A stretch of DNA of 38,985 bases from CAYPNF01 sp964411985 (GCA_964411985.1 CAYPNF010000069.1:1-38985), one strand, 5' to 3'; positions 1-7,929 are shown, numbered from the stretch's first letter. Notes: generated by a model not told the origin, from the sequence alone. Numbers and translations: made by a program.

Positions 1-410
1 AGGAAATGCGCGGGTCGGGATGAAACCAACCGGCGAGTATCGAAAGTGAGGCTAAGGCAAATGACGTAGCCATCCGGATCAGTGATCTCGAATTCTGCCA
101 ACCCATAGGGCATCTGCTCCAACCGGCGCGACACGATGCCTCGCGCGCTGAAGGCCGCAAACACTTCACGAAAGCGTTCGCCTTCGCGCCGCAGATAGAC
201 ATCCCAGTCATACTGGCGCGGAGTAGAGCGTACCGGTGGCGAACCGCGTCGTAGCATTAGTTCGGCCTTTCCCTGCCGGAGAATCGCAAACTCAAAAGGC
301 GGTTTCTCCGGAAAAGGGTCGCCCACCATCCCCAACACCTCGCGATACCAATGGATCGAACGAGCGACATCAGCCACTCGTAAGACCGGCACTAAGAGTT
401 TGATGGCCAT
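1..410 (-). CDS. VOC/glyoxalase-fold protein (3' end cut by window)
   Basis: The frame is open from an ATG at 410 to the window edge (about 136 codons, no stop). It begins MAIKLLVPVLRVADVARSIH, followed by WYREVLGMVGDPF, which is the first beta-alpha-beta unit of the vicinal-oxygen-chelate fold. Further on, a YGLAEFEITDPDGYVICL segment matches the usual second half of glyoxalase/bleomycin-resistance-like proteins. The substrate cannot be told from sequence; such proteins include dioxygenases, isomerases and drug-binding proteins. It is the third gene of a minus-strand operon: the TGA of the preceding gene and this ATG are one base apart, so translational coupling is likely. The C-terminus lies outside the window. 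Confidence 0.85.
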   Translation of the reverse strand, partial: MAIKLLVPVLRVADVARSIHWYREVLGMVGDPFPEKPPFEFAILRQGKAELMLRRGSPPVRSTPRQYDWDVYLRREGERFREVFAAFSARGIVSRRLEQMPYGLAEFEITDPDGYVICLSLTFDTRRLVSSRPAHF

Positions 411-411
411 T

Positions 412-807
412 TCATCGTGGCTCCGTCCATACTACATCTCGAATCTCGGGGTCAGCAGCGAGAATCTGCTGGAGCGCCTCCGTGAGGCGGGTGAGTTGCA
501 CGGTCGCATCGATCTTCTTGAAGAGCTTTCGCACGATCGGAGTGCTTGGATCCGTGAAACACAGAAACTCATCGTCAGCCCCGTTTTGGTGCCCACAACA
601 TAGGGCGAGCCGGAATCCCTCGTGACGCACCGGGACATACCATCCCCAGTCCTCGGCCACCATCGCCTCGGTCGCAATGCCTTTCTCAGCAAGCTTCTGG
701 ACGAGATACTCGGCGAGACGCTTGCCCCACAACCCTGGATTGATCTGTTCTTCTTCGCCTTCGTAAGGCGGGAACTTGGAGGACCGAAACTCGACTTGTG
801 TTTTCAT
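412..807 (-). CDS. Conserved protein of unknown function (131 aa)
   Basis: The start MKTQVEFRSSKFPPYEGEEE was chosen because a GGAAGG ribosome-binding site lies 6 bases upstream of the ATG at 807. A longer reading to 930 adds a Cys/Arg-rich N-terminus that overlaps the preceding gene and looks non-coding. The protein has no signal peptide or membrane segment. It is acidic, with a WGKRLAEYLVQKL helix, an EDWGWYVPV strand, a CCGHQNG turn and a DEFLCFTDPS strand. It resembles small conserved bacterial proteins of unknown role and I cannot assign a function. It lies between the SnoaL-like and VOC genes on the same strand. Confidence 0.8.
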   Translation of the reverse strand: MKTQVEFRSSKFPPYEGEEEQINPGLWGKRLAEYLVQKLAEKGIATEAMVAEDWGWYVPVRHEGFRLALCCGHQNGADDEFLCFTDPSTPIVRKLFKKIDATVQLTRLTEALQQILAADPEIRDVVWTEPR

Positions 808-901
808 CGCGCACCTTCCGCAACAGCAATCCCACGCCACAGGTGTGATACTCGAGCATGGCCGCCATCCTTCGCTCCACTGGAGGTAGGTTGCGTCAAA
901 C

Positions 902-1321
902 TCATGGTTGTGGTGGCGGGAAGACGCCAAGCTGCATCATCAATCCGAGAGCGTCCATGATGATGCGCGTGTCCTTAATTTTACCGCCTTCAAGCCGGTC
1001 GATGACCACACCCCACACCCTGACCTGGCGTCCGGTGGCGGGGACGCCAAAAAACTCCGCCTGGTGCGTGCCGGTCCACTCAAAGCGTGTCACCACCTTG
1101 TCGCCTTCGGCGATCTGCTCCTCAACCGTCCAGTGCATGTCTGGAAACGCCGCGCGCATCCCGCGCAAGACATCCTGCAAGCCACTCAACCCTGGCCCTT
1201 GGCCCGGCAGCGGAACTTGCTCCAGCATGTCTTCCCAAAAGAACTCGCCAGCGGACTCGATCTTGCCTTGGTTCAGGACTTCCGTGATGAATTGACGGAC
1301 TACGTTGCTATTGCTTTGCAT
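902..1321 (-). CDS. SnoaL-like ester cyclase / NTF2-fold protein
   Basis: 139 aa. The sequence runs NVVRQFITEVLNQGKIESAG, then FPDMHWTVEEQIAEGDKVVTRFEWTGTHQAEFFGVPATGRQVRVWGVVIDR in adjoining stretches. This is the typical order of the SnoaL-like polyketide-cyclase family: N-terminal helices, the FPDMHWTVEE strand, and the GDKVVTRF..GTH..EF.G.PATGR core. Length is normal. Many members of this family are uncharacterised rather than true cyclases, so the fold is firm and the reaction is not. It is the first gene of the minus-strand operon, with a promoter at 1420-1447 and a perfect hairpin in its leader. Confidence 0.85.
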   Translation of the reverse strand: MQSNSNVVRQFITEVLNQGKIESAGEFFWEDMLEQVPLPGQGPGLSGLQDVLRGMRAAFPDMHWTVEEQIAEGDKVVTRFEWTGTHQAEFFGVPATGRQVRVWGVVIDRLEGGKIKDTRIIMDALGLMMQLGVFPPPQP

Positions 1322-1353
1322 AGAATGGTGGCGAGCCGACCAACAACTTAAAT

Positions 1354-1374
1354 CAACGAACCAGGGGTTCGTTG
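1354..1374 (-). promoter_or_regulatory. Perfect 9-bp inverted repeat in the operon leader
   Basis: CAACGAACC (1354-1362) and GGTTCGTTG (1366-1374) are exact inverted repeats around a 3-base centre. They lie 33-53 bases upstream of the SnoaL-like ATG and downstream of the predicted start of transcription. This is either a dimeric-repressor operator (the size suits TetR-like proteins) or an mRNA hairpin. It has no T-run, so it is not an intrinsic terminator. Confidence 0.55.
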
Positions 1375-1419
1375 AGCAAGCTTTCCTCTTCGCCTTGATA
1401 AGCTTCTCACGGTAAAGTG

Positions 1420-1447
1420 ATTATACGGTATTTGGTCGCGCTTTCAA
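1420..1447 (-). promoter_or_regulatory. Sigma-70-type promoter of the SnoaL-like operon
   Basis: On the minus strand a TTGAAA -35 box (1447-1442) is followed, after a 16-base spacer, by a perfect TATAAT -10 box (1425-1420). Transcription would start near 1413, giving a leader of about 90 bases before the ATG at 1321. This is the best promoter match I see in the window. It is seen by eye and not tested. Confidence 0.6.
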
Positions 1448-1671
1448 GTGTGGAAGAGAGGGGGATAGGGGACAGACGATTTGTGGGCAGTCTGGAGGAT
1501 CTTTGTCGAAAACCTCTGTCGGGTCGGAACGGAGTCGACGAAGGCTGCGACAAGGGGCGGGGAGGGGGGAGACAGGATTCCAGGATTTTGCAGGCGCGCC
1601 TCTGCTCTACTCGACCCGCTCCGCCCACTCAACTCTATCGGGTACCGTTCATGGTGCTTTGGGGTCCCCTT

Positions 1672-1748
1672 GTCCCTACCCCTATCCTTCCATTTCCACC
1701 GAACTCCCCTCCCCACGACTGCGCTTCGCTCCTCACCGCACTCCAAAA
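1672..1748 (-). repeat. Degenerate, inverted copy of the intergenic composite repeat
   Basis: Read on the minus strand, 1748-1721 matches the 'TTTTGGAGTGCGGTGAGGAG' arm (module B) of the copies at 12481 and 38770. After a G-rich spacer, 1700-1672 matches the 'GGTGG-AATGGAAGG-TAGGGAC' start of module A. The palindromic hairpins of module A are missing. The copy lies just downstream of the minus-strand gene ending at 1786 and has that gene's orientation. The rest of the 1322-1785 gap holds the promoter and hairpin listed separately; I see no gene in it. Confidence 0.7.
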
Positions 1749-1785
1749 CCTGTCGGAGCAACGGCAGAGCCTCCGGTATGGGTGC

Positions 1786-2253
1786 CTACGGGGTGTCGCT
1801 GCCCATCTGATGCCCGGGACCGGGGGGCAAGGCTTCAGGTTCGACTTCCACCTCGGTCATATCCGAATCCATACCTTGGGCGATCACTCGGTCTGTCACC
1901 TCACTGAGGTAGGTACTTAGAGTACGGTTCAATTCCTCGAATTCAGGCCAAAGGGTTTCTTGGACGAAACGGCGCGGCACCCGCGCCATGATGGTGGTGT
2001 AACGCTGGCCGCGATAGCGGTAGGGGCGAATCTGGTAACGGCGCAGCAAGGCAGTCAATAGTTTGTGAGACCATCGGTCGCGCAGCTTGAAACTGAATTC
2101 GACCGGCGGATCGGTCTGCTTTTGCTGTTGGAGTCGGAGTCGGATGCGTTCCCGAGCCTGGCCGGCTGCGTCGCGCTCGCCAGGAGTGGCGGCTCCCGCG
2201 TACAGCGCTTCAATGCGCTGCAGTTTCTCAATGAGCCTCTGCTCTTCGGTCAT
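1786..2253 (-). CDS. Small charged protein of unknown function, DUF2786-like N-terminus
   Basis: 155 aa from the ATG at 2253 (MTEEQRLIEKLQRIEALYAG). An in-frame TTG at 2289 would add 12 residues but is less plausible. The N-terminal 45 residues are a charged helix pair (KLQRIEALYAGAATPGERDAAGQARERI) that weakly recalls DUF2786 proteins. The middle part (FKLRDRWSHKLLTALLRRYQIRPYRYRGQRYTTIMARVP) is basic and could bind nucleic acid or partner proteins. The C-terminus is acidic. There is no signal peptide. It lies about 100 bases downstream of the acyl carrier protein gene on the same strand and is probably co-transcribed. The assignment is tentative. Confidence 0.7.
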   Translation of the reverse strand: MTEEQRLIEKLQRIEALYAGAATPGERDAAGQARERIRLRLQQQKQTDPPVEFSFKLRDRWSHKLLTALLRRYQIRPYRYRGQRYTTIMARVPRRFVQETLWPEFEELNRTLSTYLSEVTDRVIAQGMDSDMTEVEVEPEALPPGPGHQMGSDTP

Positions 2254-2355
2254 GGGATTGGACTGTATCGCCGATCTGGAAACACGCAAATCGGAAGCAA
2301 GGCAGGAGGCTGGCTACTTGCCGCGGTTGGACATGCCGTCGCGCCCCCGTTGTGC

Positions 2356-2655
2356 CTAGCCCGAGGCGCGCCCGGCAAGAGCTTCTTCCACCGCAGTCTG
2401 GAGATCCGCCACGCTGTGCACCTTTTCCATCTGCTCATCCGAGATGATCAGGTCAAAGGTCTCCTCTACGCGCATGGCAATCTCCACCTGGTCAATCGAG
2501 TCCGCTCCGAGGTCGTCCGTCAAACGGGCTTCAGGGACGAGTTGGTCCCTTTCGACATGGAGGATTTCGACGAGGATCTCCGCCAGGGTCGCCTGGATCG
2601 CGGCGGCGGGGTCGGTGTTTTGGTTTTGGGTGAGTGACGTTAGTGGTTGTCTCAT
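2356..2655 (-). CDS. Acyl carrier protein (stand-alone)
   Basis: 99 aa from MRQPLTSLTQNQ at 2655; longer readings to 2934 run into the divergent LysR gene and are rejected. The phosphopantetheine-attachment motif is DLGADSIDQVEIAMRVEE, with Ser in DSI, embedded in a four-helix ACP (AIQATLAEILVEILHVERDQL ... SDEQMEKVHSVADLQTAVEEAL). A low-complexity 15-residue N-terminal tail is unusual. The protein carries acyl chains as thioesters. There are no fatty-acid or polyketide synthase genes beside it, so it may be a specialised carrier rather than the housekeeping AcpP. It is divergent from the LysR gene. Confidence 0.9.
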   Translation of the reverse strand: MRQPLTSLTQNQNTDPAAAIQATLAEILVEILHVERDQLVPEARLTDDLGADSIDQVEIAMRVEETFDLIISDEQMEKVHSVADLQTAVEEALAGRASG

Positions 2656-2710
2656 GGAAACCAGCCTACTCCAGAAAAGATGTCTTGTTAGGTTGATTAC
2701 TATGGGATAC

Positions 2711-2726
2711 ATGACTACATAGTCAT
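2711..2726. promoter_or_regulatory. Palindrome ATGACTACATAGTCAT overlapping the LysR start codon
   Basis: ATGACTA (2711-2717) and TAGTCAT (2720-2726) are perfect inverted repeats around CA. The ATG of the LysR gene (2725) forms the right edge. The intergenic region is only 69 bases and serves two divergent genes. A palindrome here is the expected place for autoregulation by the LysR protein, and it contains the T-N11-A layout. On the plus strand TTGTTA (2685-2690) and TACATG (2708-2713), 17 bases apart, could be a weak promoter overlapping it. Confidence 0.5.
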
Positions 2727-3645
2727 GTTTAGCCGACTCTTTGCCCAGAGTGGATTGTCCTTGGATCGCCTGCGGGCGCTCGTGGAAGTGGGGGCGGCTG
2801 GAGGGATTGTGAAGGCTGCGGGTGGGGATCCGGTACGCCAAAGCCAGTTCAGCCGTCAGATCAAGGATCTGGAGGACTTCTTTCAAACGCGGTTGGTGGA
2901 GCGTCAGGGGAAGGGTGTTAGGCTTACAGGCCAAGGCAGGGAGTTGGCACGAATTTCCCGCTTCTTCCTCTTGGGTTTGTCGAACTTTCAGCGCGGCCGC
3001 GCCGGGGAGCCACAGACCTTTCGCATCGGTGGGCTTCCCACCTTTCTGACGGAGTGGGTGGTGAAAGCGCTAGGGGATCCGCGAATGCCGGCGGGAGAGG
3101 TGTGTTTCGAAACCGAGGCGGCGTTTTCGGAGGAAGTGGAGCGTCGTCTGCACGACCTCACGCTGGACTTTGCGATCATCGGTCGTTCCGAGTTGAGCCG
3201 GCCGTTGCAGGTAGATCGTTTGGGGGAATTTGAGCTGAAGCTCTGTGTGCCCAAAGCGCTGGGTGGGTCCGTTGCCAAAGCCTCCGCGAAATGGCTGAAT
3301 GGCCGTCTGCCGCTGGCTTGCGCGGCTCGCGAGCTTGCGGAGTTGGTGCCACCTTTGGCGTCGAAAGGGCGTGCCCAAATGATCTGCAGCAGTTTTGGCG
3401 AAGCCAGGCAGTGGGTCGAGTTGGGCAAGCATGCGGCTTTCCTGCCAGATTTCTTGGTTCGGCAGCTGAGGAAGGAGGGTGTCATGACCTTGGACGCGCT
3501 CAGCGCGGAGAAAGGGGGCTGCGCAGCCTACCTGGCGTGGAATCCGCGCCTCTTGCGCCTGAATCCTCAAGCGGCCCAGGCACGTGACCGATTACTGCTC
3601 GCACTCAGGTCCGTGGTGGCAGGTTTACCTGGCCTCACAGCTTGA
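2725..3645 (+). CDS. LysR-family transcriptional regulator
   Basis: 306 aa. The N-terminal winged helix-turn-helix runs LDRLRALVEVGAAGGIVKAA, then RQSQFSRQIKDLEDFFQTRLVERQGKGVRLTGQG, and ends in the usual linker helix. The effector domain starts at FRIGGLPTFLTEWVV and is about 200 residues. The length is normal for LysR regulators. No clear ribosome-binding site precedes the ATG, so translation may be weak or leaderless. The protein is likely autoregulated through the palindrome at its start, and may control the divergent ACP gene and the alpha-galactosidase that begins 33 bases downstream on the same strand. The ligand is unknown. Confidence 0.9.
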   Translation: MFSRLFAQSGLSLDRLRALVEVGAAGGIVKAAGGDPVRQSQFSRQIKDLEDFFQTRLVERQGKGVRLTGQGRELARISRFFLLGLSNFQRGRAGEPQTFRIGGLPTFLTEWVVKALGDPRMPAGEVCFETEAAFSEEVERRLHDLTLDFAIIGRSELSRPLQVDRLGEFELKLCVPKALGGSVAKASAKWLNGRLPLACAARELAELVPPLASKGRAQMICSSFGEARQWVELGKHAAFLPDFLVRQLRKEGVMTLDALSAEKGGCAAYLAWNPRLLRLNPQAAQARDRLLLALRSVVAGLPGLTA

Positions 3646-3678
3646 CTTGCCAGGCACTGGCGGATAAGTGGGACGGCT

Positions 3679-5928
3679 ATGAATCAGCGTTTGTCGGCAT
3701 TCGGCTCTCTTGGCTCAGTGGCTGCCATTTTATGCGCATGGAGCCTGGTGGGAGGGGAAACCAACCCGGTTCGTTACCTGCCCAGTGCGAAAACGTGGAT
3801 TCTCCAGGGAACCGAGTCGCAATATGCGCTCAAGGAGATGTCCAATGGCGCGCTCGTGCACCTCTGGTGGGGCGGAACGTTGTCTGCGGCCGACTACGAA
3901 ACGGGCGTGGTGGCCCCGGAGAGCAATCAGACCGGATGGGGTGAAAACTCGCGTTACCTGGAATTCCCGGCAGTGGGAGAATGGAGACACTTGGAGCCAG
4001 CCCTGAAGGTGGAGTTTGCGGATGGCGTGCGCGATGTGCACCTCAAAGTCCAGTCGCAGCAGATCGGAGGGGATCAGCTGACGCTCACTCTGGTGGACAC
4101 GCACTATCCTTTGGAGGTGAAGCTCCATTACCGGGTGTTTCCGCAGCAGGATTTGATCGAGCGCCGAGCCACGATCACCAACCGGGGGCAGTCTCCCATC
4201 AAACTGGAGCAGGCCCTTTCGGGCGTGTGGCACCTGCCGCGAGTTCAGGACTGGACCTTGACCTACCTGGGTGGCAAATGGGGTGGGGAAACTCAGGTGC
4301 GCGAGGTGCGATTGGACCAGGGTAAATTCCAGATCGAGAGCCGTCACGGGGCGACGAGTCACAGTTTGAATCCCTGGTTTGCGGTTTCACAGGTCGGAGC
4401 CGCAGGCGAGGAATACGGCGAGGTGTGGTTTGGAGCGCTGGGATGGAGCGGGAGTTGGAAGATTTGCGCGGAGTTGAATGCCGCTGGACGGTTGCAGATT
4501 GCCGGAGGAATCCACGATTTCGATTTCGCGTGGAACCTCAAGCCGGGCGAAAGTTTTGAGGTTCCTGCCTTTGTGGGAGGCTACAGTGCCCATGGCTTTG
4601 GCCAGGCGAGCCGACAACTCCATCGGTACGAATTGGCGCAGGTTATCCCCAAACCGCAGGCCCAGGAACTGCGCCCGATCCTCTACAACTCCTGGTATGC
4701 CACGGAGTTCAACATCAATGTTCAGCAGCAGATTGACCTGGCGAAGCAAGCCCGGGATCTTGGGGTGGAGTTGTTCGTGATCGACGACGGGTGGTTTGGG
4801 AAACGGGACGGCGACAAGGCAGGCTTGGGGGATTGGGTTCCCAGCAAGACCAAGTTCCCGCAGGGCATGAAGCCCTTGATCAGTGCTGTTCACGAGCAAG
4901 GGATGAAGTTTGGCCTGTGGGTGGAGCCGGAGATGGTCAACGCTGACAGCGATCTCTATCGTGCGCATCCGGATTGGATCTTCCAGTACCCCACCAGACC
5001 CAAGTCCGAGCAGCGCAACCAGCTCATGCTCAATTTCGCGAAACCGGAGGCCAAAGCCCACATCCTGGAAATGCTCGACACCCTGCTGCGGGAAAACGAG
5101 ATCGACTTCATCAAGTGGGACATGAACCGGCACATCATGGAAGCTGGATGGGTGGAAGCGCCCAGGGAGCAGCAGCGCGAGATGTGGGTACGCCATACCC
5201 GCGCCGTTTACGAGATCCTGGACACTTTGCGCACCAGGCATCCCAAGGTGCTCTGGGAAACCTGTTCCGGGGGAGGAGGAAGAGTCGATTTGGGCATTTT
5301 GTCTCGCACCGATCAGGCATGGACCAGCGACAACACCGATCCGCTGGATCGGCTCCGGATCCAGGAAGGGTTTACTTATGCCTATGCACCCAAAGTGCAG
5401 GTCGGATGGGTGACAGACAACCCAGACGGACTCAACAACCGGTCGACTTCCCTGGCTTTCCGGTTCCACACTTCCATGATGGGCACCCTTGGGGTGGGGG
5501 GGAACCTGCTCAAGTGGTCCGACCAGGACAAGCAACTGACGAAGTGGTTCCTCGCGGAGTACAAGCAGATCCGTCAACTGGTGCAGGAGGGAGATCTCTA
5601 CCGGTTGCGGTCCCCGCGCGATCCCTCGGGTTTCAGTGTAGTGGAGTACGCGGATCCGAAAGGGCAGGGGGCGGTCGTGTTTGTTTTCCTGCACTCCTCG
5701 CATTGGTACCAGGAGCTGCCGTCCGTGCCGCTACGAGGGTTGAATCCCAAAGCGGTGTACCGGGTAGAGAGCCGTCAGCCGTTAGGGAACCCCGCCTTTG
5801 CGTCTTACCAAGCCAGTGGCGAGATGCTGATGAACCGCGGACTGAGTCCGCGCTTGCGAGGCGATTTTGTAAGCCAGTTGATACGCGTCACGCGGGTGGA
5901 GGATGTGAACGGCGGGGGTGTGCGGTAG
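3679..5928 (+). CDS. Secreted GH36 alpha-galactosidase
   Basis: 749 aa, the usual length of tetrameric bacterial GH36 enzymes. It has an N-terminal signal peptide (MNQRLSAFGSLGSVAAILCA). A beta-sandwich domain follows to about residue 320, then a (beta/alpha)8 barrel with VIDDGWFGKRDGD, LWVEPEMVN and the catalytic motifs: nucleophile D481 in KWDMNRH and acid/base D551 in SDNTD. The 70-residue spacing agrees with characterised GH36 enzymes. It would remove terminal alpha-1,6-galactose from raffinose-type sugars or galactomannan, in the periplasm or outside. Cytoplasmic homologues are common, so the signal peptide is notable. It follows the LysR gene by 33 bases. A repeat element begins immediately after the stop. 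Confidence 0.95.
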   Translation: MNQRLSAFGSLGSVAAILCAWSLVGGETNPVRYLPSAKTWILQGTESQYALKEMSNGALVHLWWGGTLSAADYETGVVAPESNQTGWGENSRYLEFPAVGEWRHLEPALKVEFADGVRDVHLKVQSQQIGGDQLTLTLVDTHYPLEVKLHYRVFPQQDLIERRATITNRGQSPIKLEQALSGVWHLPRVQDWTLTYLGGKWGGETQVREVRLDQGKFQIESRHGATSHSLNPWFAVSQVGAAGEEYGEVWFGALGWSGSWKICAELNAAGRLQIAGGIHDFDFAWNLKPGESFEVPAFVGGYSAHGFGQASRQLHRYELAQVIPKPQAQELRPILYNSWYATEFNINVQQQIDLAKQARDLGVELFVIDDGWFGKRDGDKAGLGDWVPSKTKFPQGMKPLISAVHEQGMKFGLWVEPEMVNADSDLYRAHPDWIFQYPTRPKSEQRNQLMLNFAKPEAKAHILEMLDTLLRENEIDFIKWDMNRHIMEAGWVEAPREQQREMWVRHTRAVYEILDTLRTRHPKVLWETCSGGGGRVDLGILSRTDQAWTSDNTDPLDRLRIQEGFTYAYAPKVQVGWVTDNPDGLNNRSTSLAFRFHTSMMGTLGVGGNLLKWSDQDKQLTKWFLAEYKQIRQLVQEGDLYRLRSPRDPSGFSVVEYADPKGQGAVVFVFLHSSHWYQELPSVPLRGLNPKAVYRVESRQPLGNPAFASYQASGEMLMNRGLSPRLRGDFVSQLIRVTRVEDVNGGGVR

Positions 5929-5934
5929 AGTGAA

Positions 5935-6040
5935 GGGTGTAGGAAAGCGGCACCGTGTCAGGTGGGAATGGAAGGTAGGGACATCGCGCTGCGATGTCCG
6001 GGGGTACGCACGGCCCGGCGGTCCATCCCTACCAAGGCCT
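5935..6040 (+). repeat. Intergenic composite repeat, copy with module A
   Basis: The spacer motif GGTGTAGGAAAGCGGCACC (from about 5936) leads into module A (5962-6035). Module A contains the perfect hairpin GGACATCGC-GCT-GCGATGTCC, a second, here imperfect, GC-rich stem, and the flanking GGTAGGGA...TCCCTACC arms that could pair and close a three-way junction. It lies between the convergent ends of the alpha-galactosidase and cheW genes, in the orientation of the former. Confidence 0.85.
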
Positions 6041-6074
6041 GGCGGACTTCCTCGGGGCGTTCCGTCTTCAAAGG

Positions 6075-6602
6075 CTAACTGGACGCTTTGTCCATATCCA
6101 GTGAACTCTGCAATTGGCGAATCAGGTCTTCGGCAACGACCTTGTCGACGTCCAGCAGGATGATGACCTTGCCTTTGATCTTCGCCATCGCCATGAGGTA
6201 AGTGGTATCCACGGCGGTGCCAAATTCCGGGGTTGGCTCCATGTCGCCGGGCGCGATGTTGAGGACTTCTTCCACACCATCCACGACGAGACCCATCTGC
6301 AGGGGGCGCCGACCCTGGACCTCGACCTGAACCACCACGATACAGGTGCGTTCGGTCGCATCAGCCGTTGGAAGTCCGAACTTGATGCGGAGATCGAGGA
6401 CGGGAATGATCTTTCCGCGCAGGTTGATCACGCCCTTCACGAAGCTTGGCAACTGGGGCAGGACGGTGACTGGTTGGAGCTTGATGATCTCGCGAACCTT
6501 GAGCACTTCAATCCCGTAAGATTCGCTTCCAAGGATAAACGCCAGATACTTCCCTGCGGCAGCTGAGTTGCGGGGCGTGCGGGTCGAATTATCGTTAGAC
6601 AT
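6075..6602 (-). CDS. cheW: CheW-type chemotaxis/signalling coupling protein
   Basis: 175 aa. A short polar N-terminal tail precedes one CheW domain: KYLAFILGSESYGIEVLKVREI, then VTVLPQLPSFVKGVINLRGKIIPVLDLR, and near the C-terminus VDGVEEVLNIAPGDMEP and GKVIILLDVDKVV. CheW links methyl-accepting receptors to the CheA kinase. There is no cheA, cheY or intact receptor gene next to it, so this is a stand-alone adaptor whose partners are elsewhere. It is convergent with the alpha-galactosidase gene. The 317-base gap to maf (6603-6919) must hold its promoter, but I see no strong match there. Confidence 0.93.
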   Translation of the reverse strand: MSNDNSTRTPRNSAAAGKYLAFILGSESYGIEVLKVREIIKLQPVTVLPQLPSFVKGVINLRGKIIPVLDLRIKFGLPTADATERTCIVVVQVEVQGRRPLQMGLVVDGVEEVLNIAPGDMEPTPEFGTAVDTTYLMAMAKIKGKVIILLDVDKVVAEDLIRQLQSSLDMDKASS

Positions 6603-6919
6603 ACGGATGGATTTGGTTCAGTGATTGCTAGAAAAACATGGTAGAGGGTAGGAAGCTGAAGGGCAAGTCGTGATTTAGGGGGTCAGTCCAGAATAAATGC
6701 ATACCATAAGATATCTCCGGGTGGGGGAGGAACGGGTCGAAAGCGGGTGGATCCTGGTTGAGAGTCGACGTTCTTCGCGTCGTTTCTTGGTTGGGTTCTC
6801 TTTCGGGTCGATTGGTTAGGCTTGTGGAAGCACCGAGGCTAGGGGTAGTCTAACAAAAAGCGGGACGGGGTCGACGCAGCCAAGTCATGTGCCTGCCCCG
6901 GTTCCCGCGTGGCGCGCCC

Positions 6920-7498
6920 ATGATCCCAATTCAAACAGCCTCTCCGCTCATCCTGGCGAGTGCCTCTCCTCGGCGTCGCGAGTTGCTGGCGCAGATGGGG
7001 ATCGACTTCGAGGTGATACCGAGTCCGGCTTCCGAACTTCATGAAGAACAGTTGACGGCTCGGGAACTGAGTATGCTGAACGCCTGGCGCAAAGCGCGCG
7101 CCGTGGCCCGGCGTTTCCCGGACCGTCTGGTGCTGGGTGCCGACACGCTGGTGGCTTTGGGCACACGCATCTTTGGCAAACCTCGCTCTCTGGAGGAGGC
7201 GGAGGGGATGCTCGCTGAGTTGGAAGGAAAGTCCCATGTGGTGGTGACCGGCGTCTGCTTCATGCGACTGCGGGGCCATCGCGAGGTGCTTTTTGCTGAG
7301 ACCACTCGGGTCACTTTCCGCCCTCTGAATCGCGAGCAGATCCGAGCCTATCTGTCCAAGGTCCATCCCCTGGACAAAGCGGGCGCTTATGCCATCCAAG
7401 AGCATGGGGCGGATCTGGTCCTCGAGGTGGCCGGGTCGTACTCGAACGTGGTGGGGCTGCCGGTGGACGAAGTGGCTATGGCTTTGAAGGAATGGTAA
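6920..7498 (+). CDS. maf: Maf-family nucleoside triphosphate pyrophosphatase
   Basis: 192 aa from MIPIQTASPLILASASPRRR. The start at 6920 puts the conserved ASASPRRREL motif near the N-terminus; an upstream ATG at 6887 adds 11 unconserved residues. Other Maf motifs present are LGADTLV, FGKPRSLEEAEGML, VVTGVCF and KAGAYAIQEHGA. Maf proteins hydrolyse nucleoside triphosphates (dTTP/UTP or modified forms) to monophosphates and are tied to nucleotide-pool cleaning or cell-division control. The gene heads a plus-strand run with the glyoxalase (14-base gap) and the lipid kinase (33-base gap), and the three are probably co-transcribed. The region upstream (6603-6919) has no other recognisable feature. 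Confidence 0.93.
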   Translation: MIPIQTASPLILASASPRRRELLAQMGIDFEVIPSPASELHEEQLTARELSMLNAWRKARAVARRFPDRLVLGADTLVALGTRIFGKPRSLEEAEGMLAELEGKSHVVVTGVCFMRLRGHREVLFAETTRVTFRPLNREQIRAYLSKVHPLDKAGAYAIQEHGADLVLEVAGSYSNVVGLPVDEVAMALKEW

Positions 7499-7512
7499 GC
7501 TAGGAACGGATT

Positions 7513-7896
7513 ATGGTAACCAAACTATTGCATACGCGGTATCGACTCAATGATCTCGAGAAGAGCGTGAAGTTCTATTGTGAGGTGCTCGGGCTCCGGG
7601 AAATCCAGCGGCATAAATCCCCGCGCGGATCGGAATTGGTCTTTCTTAAGGCTCCTCAGAGCGAGGAGTTGATCGAGCTTTGTTCCTTTCCGGCCAGCGG
7701 CCCGGTATTGGTTCAGCCTGATCTGACTCATCTGGCGTTCGAGGTAGAGAGCCTGGATGGTTTCGCCAAACATCTGGCCAGATTCGGCATTTCCTATTCC
7801 GACGGTCCCCACTTGCGGGAGGATGGAAGCGGCTTTGCGTTCATTGATGCTCCGGAGGGATACGAGATTGAGCTCATGCAGGGGCCACGGAAATAG
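7513..7896 (+). CDS. Glyoxalase I-type VOC protein (lactoylglutathione lyase-like)
   Basis: 127 aa. The fold matches the short bacterial glyoxalase I: MVTKLLHTRYRLNDLEKSVK, FYCEVLGLREI, THLAFEVESLD and GYEIELMQ. Candidate metal ligands H7, E55, H73 and E120 sit at the spacing of the E. coli enzyme (H5, E56, H74, E122). The enzyme would convert the methylglyoxal-thiol hemithioacetal to a lactoyl thioester in the cytoplasm. The substrate inference rests on the ligand pattern; other VOC activities remain possible. It lies 14 bases after maf. Confidence 0.85.
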   Translation: MVTKLLHTRYRLNDLEKSVKFYCEVLGLREIQRHKSPRGSELVFLKAPQSEELIELCSFPASGPVLVQPDLTHLAFEVESLDGFAKHLARFGISYSDGPHLREDGSGFAFIDAPEGYEIELMQGPRK

Positions 7897-7929
7897 CCTG
7901 CCGCGAATCGGGAAGCTGGGACGCCGGAG

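Noticed and set aside
4387..5703. 438-codon open frame on the minus strand
   Set aside because: It is fully antisense to the alpha-galactosidase, whose motifs and active-site residues are certain. It shows no family pattern.
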